This document shows, in pieces, positions 1 to 7,288 of a stretch of 35,881 nt of DNA. The first letter of the stretch is position 1; every line of letters begins with the position of its first letter. Below the pieces are notes generated by a model that ran no database searches, was not told the DNA's origin, and saw only the letters and a list, made by a program, of their open reading frames with translations. The translations under genes were made by a program, and so were the position numbers. The DNA is from Bacteroidota bacterium (lineage in GTDB: Bacteria; Bacteroidota; Bacteroidia; UKL13-3), in assembly GCA_027484685.1 (NCBI GenBank), contig JAIXSO010000061.1:1-35881 (forward strand), read 5' to 3'.

Positions 1-1689
1 ATTGGGTTCTTGTTGTAACAATTGTTTACCTGTTATATCAAAAACCAAAATGCTTTGCATGTTTACAGGGCTTTGTATTTGTACCAAGCCGTTAGTTGGA
101 TTAGGGAAAATACCAATAGTAGTAGTATTTTTTGCTAAATTGTTAACACCCACAGTTTGTATATTTATATAACTGCTGCGCAATAATGAATCTGAGCTAA
201 ATGGATTGGTAACCTTTAGCTGAATGCTATAATTAGCCGTTGCGTTAAACTTAATAATGGGGTTAGCACTGGTATCTGAAGTACCGCTTTGGTAAGTAAA
301 AGTATTGGGTGTAATGCTCCATTTATAAGCATTTGGAAAACCAGTGCTGTATTGGGTAAAGTTAAATACTGTATTTTGGTTACCACTGGTTGCATTTACC
401 CGCCACAAAGCTTTCGGTGGGGTGGGGTGAACAGCACCATCTAAACTTAATAGGTAAATAGCTCCTTTGTCTGTGCCTCCATCGTCTGTGCCGAATGCTC
501 CAACTAACAAATCATTTTTAAAATCTCCATCAAAATCAAAACCACCTGAAAGGCCAGAACCAAAGTTATCTCCGTCTTTTAAAACTCCTGAAAAGTTTGT
601 AGCATTATTGTCAATTCGTTTAATTGATTTTACTGTTCCATTTTGATTTAAAAATAAAATTCTTACACGACCTGTTTGAAGTCCATTCAAAGTATCTCTA
701 GTTGATGAAACTGCAATATCATTGTTTCCATCTCCATCTATATCTCCCATATTAGCCATTGAATATCCTAATAACTCAGTTGATGTAATGGGGTCTGTAT
801 ATCCTCCAGAATCAATTCCAATTTTCTGATATGATATAACCTTTGATGAACTATCTAAGAACAAAACCCAATATGCTATAGGTAAATAAGACATTGCCAT
901 TAAATCATTGTTTCCGTCCTTATTTAAATCTCCTAATGGGCAAAGCCATTGTCCAAATGCCCCTGAAACAATACCCTTAAAATTACCAGATAAACTACTT
1001 ATTTTATTTGTTCTTTTTACGTTTCCTAAACTATTAAAATAAACTATGTATATGATACCATTATATTCAGCTCCATTTTCTTTACCTGTAGAACTAATTG
1101 CTACTTCATTTATCCCGTCTTTATCAGAATCCCCAATAACAGAAATTGATCTTCCAAAATAATCATTTGTAGCAAGCGAAAAATTATTAGAACCTAAGTA
1201 GGTATATTTCTTTACAGTTCCATTGCTATTTAAGAATAGCAAATAACATTCACCCCTACCATTACCACCTCCAGAAAAATTACTAACTATTAAATCATTA
1301 ACACCATCCTTATCTATATCCCCCAATAATTCTGCATCAAGTCCAAACGATTGCATTGAGTTCGAAAATGTTCCAGTAAAGCCTCCAATATTGGGGGCAA
1401 TTCTTGTCGTTGATTTTACTGTAAAATCCTTGTTTAGAAATGTTACCAGAAGGTTGCCTTCAAGAGTTAGTTTATTATAAAATCGACTTATAACATCAGA
1501 TACTCCATCATTATCAATGTCCCCAGTTACCAACACCATATTACCTAGTTGGTTGTAATCAGGGTTTTGAATTTCTGTTAAGTTCCCTTTAGAGGCACTA
1601 ATTATTTTATGGTTAATTATGTTCCCTGGTTGGGCAACTAAAATTCCAACGTATATAAATTGGTTCAATAAAAAGATTATAGTTTTCAT
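1..1689 (-). CDS. Secreted FG-GAP repeat protein with T9SS sorting domain (C-terminus cut by window edge)
   Basis: The frame is open from the ATG at 1689 to base 1 (563 codons, no stop), so the last part of the C-terminus lies outside the window. Residues 1-20 are a hydrophobic signal peptide ending near VAQ. Six calcium-loop repeats follow at about residues 56, 123, 186, 253, 315 and 384 (for example GDIDNDGVSDV, GDIDGDGNNDI). Their 60-70 residue period is that of FG-GAP/VCBS beta-propeller blades. A PKD-like beta-sandwich occupies about 425-515, and from about 527 a type A T9SS sorting domain begins with IFPNPTNG. The family role is a cell-surface or released adhesive propeller; the ligand is unknown. 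The ATG lies two bases after the stop of the 619-aa gene upstream, so the two are almost certainly co-transcribed and perhaps translationally coupled. Confidence 0.85.
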   Translation of the reverse strand, partial: MKTIIFLLNQFIYVGILVAQPGNIINHKIISASKGNLTEIQNPDYNQLGNMVLVTGDIDNDGVSDVISRFYNKLTLEGNLLVTFLNKDFTVKSTTRIAPNIGGFTGTFSNSMQSFGLDAELLGDIDKDGVNDLIVSNFSGGGNGRGECYLLFLNSNGTVKKYTYLGSNNFSLATNDYFGRSISVIGDSDKDGINEVAISSTGKENGAEYNGIIYIVYFNSLGNVKRTNKISSLSGNFKGIVSGAFGQWLCPLGDLNKDGNNDLMAMSYLPIAYWVLFLDSSSKVISYQKIGIDSGGYTDPITSTELLGYSMANMGDIDGDGNNDIAVSSTRDTLNGLQTGRVRILFLNQNGTVKSIKRIDNNATNFSGVLKDGDNFGSGLSGGFDFDGDFKNDLLVGAFGTDDGGTDKGAIYLLSLDGAVHPTPPKALWRVNATSGNQNTVFNFTQYSTGFPNAYKWSITPNTFTYQSGTSDTSANPIIKFNATANYSIQLKVTNPFSSDSLLRSSYINIQTVGVNNLAKNTTTIGIFPNPTNGLVQIQSPVNMQSILVFDITGKQLLQQEPN

Positions 1690-1691
1690 AA

Positions 1692-3551
1692 TTATATTAA
1701 CATATCGTTTGAATGAATAAATACCCGTGATGGCTTTTGAAATAAAACATAACCCATGTCGGCTGAATTTGAACCAAATACAATTCCATCATCATTTCCT
1801 ATTGGAACTATACCTGTTTGGTTAGTGTTTATAAATAAAGAGTTTCCTAAATCAGCCCAAATCAAATCATCCCAAGTTTGAAAAAGTTTTCCCGCCTCCC
1901 TTTCTTCATCAGCCCCAAACACAATTTCCCCAGCACGTTCTTCAAAGCAAACAAACCAACCAGGGTTAGTTGAATTTGGGGTGTTACTACCTTTGGCTTC
2001 AGTGGCACTAACTTCAAAACCCACAAAGTATAAATCAGGGTTTATTTGGCTGAAAAATAATGGTTTTTTTGTATTGGCATCATCAGGCACACGTTCTTGC
2101 TTATTAGCTACAGTTTGCCATTTAGCTTTTTGCATATAAATATTGGTGTTGGGGTATTTTTTTAATAATTCACCCCTTATAGCCAATACTACCATGTTAC
2201 TTGGGCTTAATGGTGTATTAGCTGCACTTTTTCTGCTAGAATTTGCGCCCAAGTTGTTAATGGTACTGCCCGTTTTCCAAGTATGGATTTTATTTATATC
2301 CATGTTTTTTTCATCGCTGTCAATAAAATTGGTAGCACCTACATTTTTAGTTCCCCAAAAGTGGCGTAAGGGCGTTCCTCGTTGGTCGGTTGGGTACTCT
2401 CGCCAAAGTAGTTCGCGGTTCATTTCGTAGTTAGCACCTGTTAAATAGGCTTCTACTATTTTTTGGTTCATGTTAAGCATATAAACACCATTTTGCTCTA
2501 AATTGCCTATTCCAGGCATTAAAAAATCAGGGCTAATTTCAGCCATAGCTTCGGCCATACTAACAGGAATTATAGGTGCAGCCATTATTACCTCCAAATT
2601 AGGCAAAGTAGTTAAGGTAGCATTATCTTTATAATAAGTAAACAAGTTATTGGCTAAGTTTAAAAAGGTAGTATCAGGGTTTAACTTTACCTTTACTGTA
2701 TCTACAAACGAACTCCAATCAAGTATAGGTTTGGGTGCAGCAGGGGTTGGTATATGTTGTATATTGGTGTACAGGTTAGTAATAGCCTGCTTAAACTGTA
2801 CAGCTTGGTTGGTATTGTTTATATTGCTCGATACGTTATAGTAATTTCCTGGTTTAACAAGTTTAAAGTTACTAAGTGGTGGCAAACTTTGAACAGTGGT
2901 TACTGTCATGGCATTTTGAAAACTTTGTGGTGCATAACTTACCGCTGCTGGTTTTACATAAGGTGCAGCTATTACCACCGAACTGTTATTAAATCCTTGC
3001 ATTAAACTACTGCTACTGGTAGGTGTAACAGTAGCTGCGTTTATTCTTTTCATTACAGGCCCGTTTGGTCGTGCCATTTTTAAAAACACAGGATTAATGG
3101 TGTTATTAGGTAAATTACTGTTTTTAATTTGTGCTTTTAAGGTAGTACCTGATTTAATTAAAGGTAATACCGATGCAGTAAATCCAACTGGATTATTATT
3201 TCCTGTACTTGTAGCTGTGGCAATATTTTTATTGTAAATGGCTTTTACGGTTAAAAGAGCAGCTTGCAGTTGTTTAATTTGCTTATTTGCTTCTAAAACA
3301 CCACTAATTTGCTGCCAAGCTATATCCATAAACTTTTCTTGATTACGCTTAACTACATTACTTCCAAGCCCTGCCATAGAGCGATAAGTTGGATCTAAAT
3401 TTACTTTACTTAACCAATTGGTGTTAGATACAGGAATAGTATCTACCTTCATATGGTATTGTCCATACAGCGGTGGTCCTAAAATAGGGTCACCATCACT
3501 AGTAATGGTCGATTTAACAGTTTCATCTACCAACTTTTTTAGCTCACTCAT
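1692..3551 (-). CDS. Uncharacterised 619-aa protein, no signal peptide
   Basis: I cannot assign a function. The protein begins without a signal peptide or membrane segment, so it is probably cytoplasmic. A conserved-looking N-terminal block (about residues 25-95) runs from GPPLYGQYH through NLDPTYRSMAGLG and AWQQISGVLEANKQ. The middle is rich in Asn, Thr and Pro. The C-terminal third contains RGELLKKYPNT, NPDLYFVGFEV, GWFVCFEE and TWDDLIWADLG. From memory, the combination of LDPxxRxxAGLG, AWxQxxxVLxAN and RGxLLxxYPN recurs in long hypothetical proteins of cyanobacteria and actinobacteria; I could not check this. It is followed two bases later by the secreted FG-GAP protein, so the two may work together. 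The start at 3551 is the first Met after an A/T-rich leader; TGAAAGTA at 3593-3600 (TACTTTCA on the coding strand) could be its -7 element. Confidence 0.75.
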   Translation of the reverse strand: MSELKKLVDETVKSTITSDGDPILGPPLYGQYHMKVDTIPVSNTNWLSKVNLDPTYRSMAGLGSNVVKRNQEKFMDIAWQQISGVLEANKQIKQLQAALLTVKAIYNKNIATATSTGNNNPVGFTASVLPLIKSGTTLKAQIKNSNLPNNTINPVFLKMARPNGPVMKRINAATVTPTSSSSLMQGFNNSSVVIAAPYVKPAAVSYAPQSFQNAMTVTTVQSLPPLSNFKLVKPGNYYNVSSNINNTNQAVQFKQAITNLYTNIQHIPTPAAPKPILDWSSFVDTVKVKLNPDTTFLNLANNLFTYYKDNATLTTLPNLEVIMAAPIIPVSMAEAMAEISPDFLMPGIGNLEQNGVYMLNMNQKIVEAYLTGANYEMNRELLWREYPTDQRGTPLRHFWGTKNVGATNFIDSDEKNMDINKIHTWKTGSTINNLGANSSRKSAANTPLSPSNMVVLAIRGELLKKYPNTNIYMQKAKWQTVANKQERVPDDANTKKPLFFSQINPDLYFVGFEVSATEAKGSNTPNSTNPGWFVCFEERAGEIVFGADEEREAGKLFQTWDDLIWADLGNSLFINTNQTGIVPIGNDDGIVFGSNSADMGYVLFQKPSRVFIHSNDMLI

Positions 3552-3621
3552 ATATTTGTCTTTTAGCCGATGTTGTCATCCTGCCCAACGTTTGAAAGTA
3601 GCAAAACAATTTTGTACATAA

Positions 3622-3816
3622 TTACAGCTTGCCTTTTTTGTTTAGTTGCGCTTTTACTTCTTCCCAAGCTACGGTTGGCTCCTCTGCGCGCGATTCAGCT
3701 ATAATTACATCAAATAAATCCTCTATTTGCTCATCATGCTCAATCAAAGTTTTCATTTCAATAACAACTGCTTTTTTACGGTTTTTATCATCGGTTATAT
3801 AGCTTACACCTTTCAT
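3622..3816 (-). CDS. Small antitoxin-like protein, no toxin partner seen
   Basis: A 64-aa acidic protein. The N-terminus (YITDDKNRKKAVVIEMKTL) resembles the beta-strand start of Phd/RelB-type antitoxins, where 'D..G.KKAVVI' precedes a helix. The C-terminal half is an acidic, probably helical tail that ends in a Lys-rich stretch (LNKKGKL). No toxin-like ORF follows before the 619-aa gene, and none precedes it, so it would be an orphan or a solitary regulator. A good Bacteroidota -7 box (TATATTTG) lies 22 bases upstream of the ATG. Assignment to antitoxins rests on general sequence character only. Confidence 0.5.
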   Translation of the reverse strand: MKGVSYITDDKNRKKAVVIEMKTLIEHDEQIEDLFDVIIAESRAEEPTVAWEEVKAQLNKKGKL

Positions 3817-3838
3817 GTCTTTAATAATTATTGTTTTA

Positions 3839-3846
3839 CAAATATA
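3839..3846 (-). promoter_or_regulatory. -7 element for the 64-aa ORF
   Basis: Read on the minus strand this is TATATTTG, a perfect match to the Bacteroidota -7 consensus TAnnTTTG. It lies 22 bases before the ATG at 3816. No clear TTG -33 element is present at the expected distance. Confidence 0.45.
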
Positions 3847-3906
3847 AAAAATTGAAACGCATAACCTCTAAATTAATTTATCTATAACTAAAACATTTGC
3901 TCATCT

Positions 3907-3980
3907 GTTCGACCCCATCGGGGTCGTGTGTTTATAGTAACAAATTAGGCTATAAATATGCGACCCCGAAGGGGTCGAAC
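3907..3980. repeat. Paired REP-like hairpins (CGACCCC-nnn-GGGGTCG)
   Basis: Two perfect 7-bp hairpins with 3-base loops: CGACCCC/ATC/GGGGTCG at 3910-3926 and CGACCCC/GAA/GGGGTCG at 3961-3977, 34 bases apart. The outer flanks GTTCGACCCC (3908-3917 region) and GGGGTCGAAC (3971-3980) also form a longer inverted repeat, the geometry of a REPIN. They are G+C-rich islands in A+T-rich DNA. No coding potential is credible here. Confidence 0.75.
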
Positions 3981-3999
3981 AACAGTTTATATGCCGCAG

Positions 4000-4119
4000 A
4001 GACGCAATTAATCGCGTCTTTACCAAACCCACAAAAATATCATTGAAATAACCAATAACCATCTTTAGTGACTTGCCATGCAAAGACTTTTTTATTGGAG
4101 ACGTAATATGTTAGGTCTT
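4000..4119. repeat. AGACGC and GAGACGTAA hairpins
   Basis: Two further palindromes sit beside the REP-like pair. AGACGC (4000-4005) pairs with GCGTCT (4014-4019) across 8 bases. GAGACGTAA (4098-4106) pairs with TTAGGTCTT (4111-4119) across a 4-base loop with one mismatch and one wobble. Both look like decayed members of the GAGACG...CGTCTC intergenic palindromes that I recall from other genomes. The whole 3817-4130 interval between the 64-aa ORF and the GNAT gene holds no credible gene. Confidence 0.5.
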
Positions 4120-4131
4120 TACAATTATATT

Positions 4132-4169
4132 GAACAAAAAAATAGCAGGCCGTTAATGGTCTGCTATTT
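4132..4169 (-). terminator. Rho-independent terminator after the double-GNAT gene
   Basis: A 12-bp stem (4140-4151 with 4158-4169, one G-T wobble) with a 6-base loop is followed on the minus strand by a run of seven T. It overlaps the stop codon of the gene it terminates. Confidence 0.8.
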
Positions 4170-5280
4170 TAATTTTATACGTTCTATGAACTTTAGTGGT
4201 TTTGGCACCTAGTTTTTCAAATAATCCGTGCATTTTCGGGTTAAAATCCCCTATCCATCCTAGTTCTGAAGTGTTAATTTTATGATGCTTTTGCATGGCA
4301 TCATATAGGCTTATAATCATGCCACTTTCAATTCCCTTTTCTTGGTAAGCCGGAATTACACCAAATACCTCACCCCTAATCCTATTAACCTGTCCAAAGT
4401 TTTTGTACCAAATAAACTTAAGCATTCCTAACCAATTAAGCTTACCATTTACTTGTTTAAATATTTGGTTTACATCAAGTACACTCACATAAAAACCAAT
4501 TGGTTTTCCATTGGCATAAGCAAACCAAATGGCATCTTCCATAATAATAGGCTTCAGTTGTTTAAGTTCAGCCATTATTCTTTCGTTGGTCATTGGGAAA
4601 AAATCTGGTCTATGTGCCCAAGCTTGGTTGTATATTTCAGTAAAATCAGCAGCATACTTTTTTACTTTACTCATTTTAAAGTGCTCAAAAGAATATTCAG
4701 GATTTTTCATAACCCTTTCCGATAACTTTTTGAAGCGCTCAAAATCAAAATCTTTATAAGTAATTTCGCTGGTAGTTTGTTCGGTATGTTGTTCAAAACC
4801 AGCTGCTAAAAAATGGCTTTCGTAATAAGGCCAATTAAAGTTTTCTTTATAGGAAGGGTTTTTAAAACCACTCACCATTAAGCCCCAAAAAGCATTTTTT
4901 TCACCAAAATTAATTGGCCCTAAAACAGTGTCAACATGGTGTTTTTTTAACCAATCAAAAGCTGTAGTAAAAAGCAGTTTAGATGCATTTGAATTATCAA
5001 TACATTCATAAAAACCAATTCCTCCCACATGTTCTTCGGGTTTAAAATGGTTTTTATCAAAAAAAGCAGCTATTCGTCCAATGTTTTTGCCATCAGCATC
5101 TTGCAAAATCCATTGTTTAGCATCACCATTTTTGTAATAAATGTTTTCTTCTCTATCAAATACCTTAACAATGTCTTTGTCAAGCGGGCATATCCAATCA
5201 TTATTTCCTTTATAAATGGCGCGGTGAACATTTATAAATTCAATTAAATCATGGTGGTTATTAACTTCTTTTATTTTCAA
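4153..5280 (-). CDS. GNAT-fold N-acetyltransferase-like protein (YghO-type)
   Basis: A 375-aa cytosolic protein built like the YghO-type GNAT proteins common in Bacteroidota, with two acetyltransferase-like halves. The N-terminal half contains LGPINFGEKNAFWGLMVSGF (about 121-140), the pattern typical of this family. The C-terminal half contains the acetyl-CoA-binding region EVFGVIPAYQEKGIESGMI (about 305-323), where GNAT motif A (Q/R-x-x-G-x-G/A) is degenerate: Q-E-K-G-I-E-S. Substrate is unknown. It is the last gene before a strong terminator and follows the toxin-antitoxin pair with a 47-base gap that holds CAATT-rich palindromic sequence (5300-5335). The start at 5280 gives the usual length for the family. 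Confidence 0.75.
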   Translation of the reverse strand: MKIKEVNNHHDLIEFINVHRAIYKGNNDWICPLDKDIVKVFDREENIYYKNGDAKQWILQDADGKNIGRIAAFFDKNHFKPEEHVGGIGFYECIDNSNASKLLFTTAFDWLKKHHVDTVLGPINFGEKNAFWGLMVSGFKNPSYKENFNWPYYESHFLAAGFEQHTEQTTSEITYKDFDFERFKKLSERVMKNPEYSFEHFKMSKVKKYAADFTEIYNQAWAHRPDFFPMTNERIMAELKQLKPIIMEDAIWFAYANGKPIGFYVSVLDVNQIFKQVNGKLNWLGMLKFIWYKNFGQVNRIRGEVFGVIPAYQEKGIESGMIISLYDAMQKHHKINTSELGWIGDFNPKMHGLFEKLGAKTTKVHRTYKIKIADH

Positions 5281-5327
5281 TTTTTAAATAATTTAAAATG
5301 AATGATTGTTAAACAATTGATGAATTG

Positions 5328-5618
5328 TTAATTGATTAAGTTTTTTCCGTGAATAATTCTAATAACTCTAAGTTTAGCACTTTCAACCTTGTAAATAAAT
5401 ACATAACTATTTTCAAAAACTGCGCACCTGAAATTTGCTTTTAAAAACGCTGAATATCTGCATAATGGATATTTGTTATGATACAAGGCTAAAGACAATG
5501 TAAACTCTTCCATTCTACTGACATAATTTAGCGCTGTTTCTGGGTATCCTTTTTCACTAATATAGTTTAAAATGTCAATTAAATCCTTCTCAGCTTTTCT
5601 CGAAATTTCAATTTTCAC
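5328..5618 (-). CDS. ParE/RelE-family toxin
   Basis: A 96-aa basic protein with the ParE/RelE fold signature: an N-terminal strand and helix (MKIEISRKAEKDLIDILNYI), a second helix, then strands with KYPLCRYSAF, FRCAVFENSYVFIYKV and the C-terminal RVIRIIHGKNLIN. ParE-type proteins inhibit gyrase and RelE types cut mRNA on the ribosome; sequence alone does not decide which applies, but the RRxxLxxYRxxxF-like middle and the hydrophobic 'YVFIYKVE' strand suit ParE/RelE in general. Its start overlaps the stop of the preceding gene by four bases, the normal antitoxin-first arrangement. Confidence 0.8.
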   Translation of the reverse strand: MKIEISRKAEKDLIDILNYISEKGYPETALNYVSRMEEFTLSLALYHNKYPLCRYSAFLKANFRCAVFENSYVFIYKVESAKLRVIRIIHGKNLIN

Positions 5619-5845
5619 TTGCTAAACTTTAATTTCAAGTTGTTAAAAACTTCTTTTGCACTTAAATATTCATCATCTTCGGCCTCAGCAACAATATTAA
5701 TGTAATCTTGTTCTTCTAAAACGTTACCTGGTATTGAAAACATAGTTTCTTTCTCAACTTTCTTTACGCCATTCAAACTTTCAATAGCATGCAATAGTTC
5801 GTCTAAGTCTGCATTTTCATCTAAGGTTACTATAATACTTTTCAT
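5615..5845 (-). CDS. Antitoxin of the ParE/RelE-type pair
   Basis: A 76-aa acidic protein encoded directly before the toxin, overlapping it by four bases. The N-terminal 35 residues alternate strand and helix (IIVTLDENADLDELLHAIESL). The middle is acidic (VAEAEDDEYL) and the end, SAKEVFNNLKLKFSK, resembles the toxin-wrapping tail of such antitoxins. It begins 18 bases after the kdnB stop, so it may be read from the kdn transcript as well as from its own promoter. Confidence 0.7.
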   Translation of the reverse strand: MKSIIVTLDENADLDELLHAIESLNGVKKVEKETMFSIPGNVLEEQDYINIVAEAEDDEYLSAKEVFNNLKLKFSK

Positions 5846-5863
5846 AATCAGAAATATTGCTTT

Positions 5864-6943
5864 TTACATTCTTCTAAATAAAGCTTCTATGGTTTCAATA
5901 GTTACTTTTTCTTTCCAATCAGTTCCAATAGCATGGTTCCACATGTGCGGCAAGTTATAGGCTACGTGAGCCATAGCTGTTATTTCTGCATCGCTCCAGT
6001 TTTTACTCAAACCTTGAGGTAAAGTAATGTTATGTTTAGCTAACATGGTATTAAATTCAGCTACACCTTCTGGGTAATAATCGCCCAAATGTTGGAATGC
6101 TAAACAATTGGCATAACAATGTTTTTCGCCAAATATTTTACTTAAACCATAACTCAATGCATGGCAAACACCTACTTCACTATAAGTTAAACTTAAGCCG
6201 CCCATTAAAGAGGCCACCATTAATTTATCATCGTTTTCGGCACTCTGACCAGCATTTTCGCCTAAATAAATATCGCGGCAAAGCTTTAAACTTTCTTCGC
6301 CATAAGCCATACTATAAGCGTTGTTCAAGATACCATCACGGCTTTCAATACAATGAATAAAAGTATCCATTCCAGTATAAAACCACTTATCAACTGGCAC
6401 TGTCGCGGTAAGCTCAGAGTCTAGTATTACTTGGTCAAAGATGGTCCATTCGCATTTTAAACCTAGCTTTTTTTCAGGGCCGGTTAATACTGCTGTCATG
6501 GAACATTCAGCACCTGTTCCTGAAATAGTAGGAACGCCAACATGGTAAACTCCAGGTTTTTTTATCAAGTTTAATCCTTGGTAATTTTGTGATGGTCCTT
6601 CATTGCAAAGCATTAATGAAAGTGCTTTGGCAATATCCATAATACTTCCACCACCAATTCCAATTACGCCACTTGGCAAACCTTTACCTGCTAATATTTC
6701 ATCGCGTAATTGATCAATTTGTTCGGTTGTTGGTTCGTGTGGGTCAACATCAATAAAGTAAACAGTATCTTCAGGTTGATTTTGAAGCTTGTTAGCTAAA
6801 TCTTTTCCATTGAAATAATTATCTACTATGTAAACAAAATATTTATTGTTTTCGCTGCGTTTTGGAGCAATAATTTCGGCTAATTGCGCAAAACTACCGC
6901 GTCCAAAAACAGTTTTTTCTATGCTTTTAAAATTTTTATGCAT
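5864..6943 (-). CDS. kdnB: 3-deoxy-alpha-D-manno-octulosonate 8-oxidase (KdnB)
   Basis: A 359-aa iron-dependent (group III) alcohol dehydrogenase. It oxidises the C8 alcohol of Kdo to the aldehyde, the first step to 8-amino-Kdo (Kdo8N) for lipopolysaccharide. The NAD-binding GGGS lies at 97-100 and the HVGVPTISGTGAE signature at 134-146. The expected metal ligands are present: D193 and H197 (GMDTFIH), H261 (CHALSYG) and H275 (EKHCYANC). The opening KNFKSIEKTVFGRGSFAQL and the closing EALFRRM match the Shewanella KdnB as I remember it, which separates it from other Fe-ADHs. The partner transaminase KdnA is encoded upstream, separated by a 345-base interval with an inverted-repeat unit. A toxin-antitoxin pair follows. 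Confidence 0.9.
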   Translation of the reverse strand: MHKNFKSIEKTVFGRGSFAQLAEIIAPKRSENNKYFVYIVDNYFNGKDLANKLQNQPEDTVYFIDVDPHEPTTEQIDQLRDEILAGKGLPSGVIGIGGGSIMDIAKALSLMLCNEGPSQNYQGLNLIKKPGVYHVGVPTISGTGAECSMTAVLTGPEKKLGLKCEWTIFDQVILDSELTATVPVDKWFYTGMDTFIHCIESRDGILNNAYSMAYGEESLKLCRDIYLGENAGQSAENDDKLMVASLMGGLSLTYSEVGVCHALSYGLSKIFGEKHCYANCLAFQHLGDYYPEGVAEFNTMLAKHNITLPQGLSKNWSDAEITAMAHVAYNLPHMWNHAIGTDWKEKVTIETIEALFRRM

Positions 6944-6952
6944 GTTTTATGT

Positions 6953-7284
6953 TAGCCACAGATTTCACTGATGGCACTGATTTTCTGTTGTTTTTTAAAA
7001 ATATATTTTTTAGCTACTTACACAAATTAAATCTCAGACTTAGATGAAACAATTATAATCTAAGGCTAGCTTTTTAGCCATTCGTTAAACTCCTCAATAA
7101 CTTGTTCTTGGCTATAAATCTTTCCTTCCGATAAATCATTTAAACTTTCTTCCAATAAGAGTTTTTGCTCTTCAAAAAGCTTGTATTTTTCATTTAGTTC
7201 TATTTCCAATTTCATTTTATTTACCACAAAGTACACAAACTAATTCTTCAAAATAATCAGTGAAATCTGTGTAATCTGTGGCTA
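6953..7284. repeat. Inverted-repeat-flanked unit between kdnA and kdnB
   Basis: The left arm (6953-6984) reads TAGCCACAGATTTCACTGAT...; the reverse complement of the right arm (7251-7284) reads TAGCCACAGATTACACAGAT.... Over the first 29 positions 25 agree. Inside are a 49-aa ORF and a related fragment, ACCACAAAGTACACAAAC (7222-7239). The unit fills nearly the whole gap: kdnB starts 10 bases to the left and kdnA stops 5 bases to the right. It could be a MITE-like insertion or two independently placed copies of a common intergenic repeat. Confidence 0.6.
7066..7215 (-). CDS. 49-aa antitoxin-like ORF
   Basis: A short ORF (ATG at 7215, TAG at 7066) encoding an acidic, helical peptide that starts MKLEIELNEKYKLFEEQK and ends with SEGKIYSQEQVIEEFNEWL. 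The ending fits the 'G-x-I-x-S-x-E-x-V-x-x-x-F-x-x-W' tail of small type II antitoxins. No toxin ORF follows it; the rest of the interval up to kdnB is non-coding. Lying between two inverted repeats, it may be a carried antitoxin remnant. Codon use is ordinary for the region. It could also be a chance ORF. Confidence 0.45.
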   Translation of the reverse strand: MKLEIELNEKYKLFEEQKLLLEESLNDLSEGKIYSQEQVIEEFNEWLKS

Positions 7285-7288
7285 GTTG

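Noticed and set aside
3901-4083. 60-aa ORF on the minus strand through the REP-like hairpins
   Set aside because: It reads straight through two palindromes, and the peptide has no plausible composition or start context.
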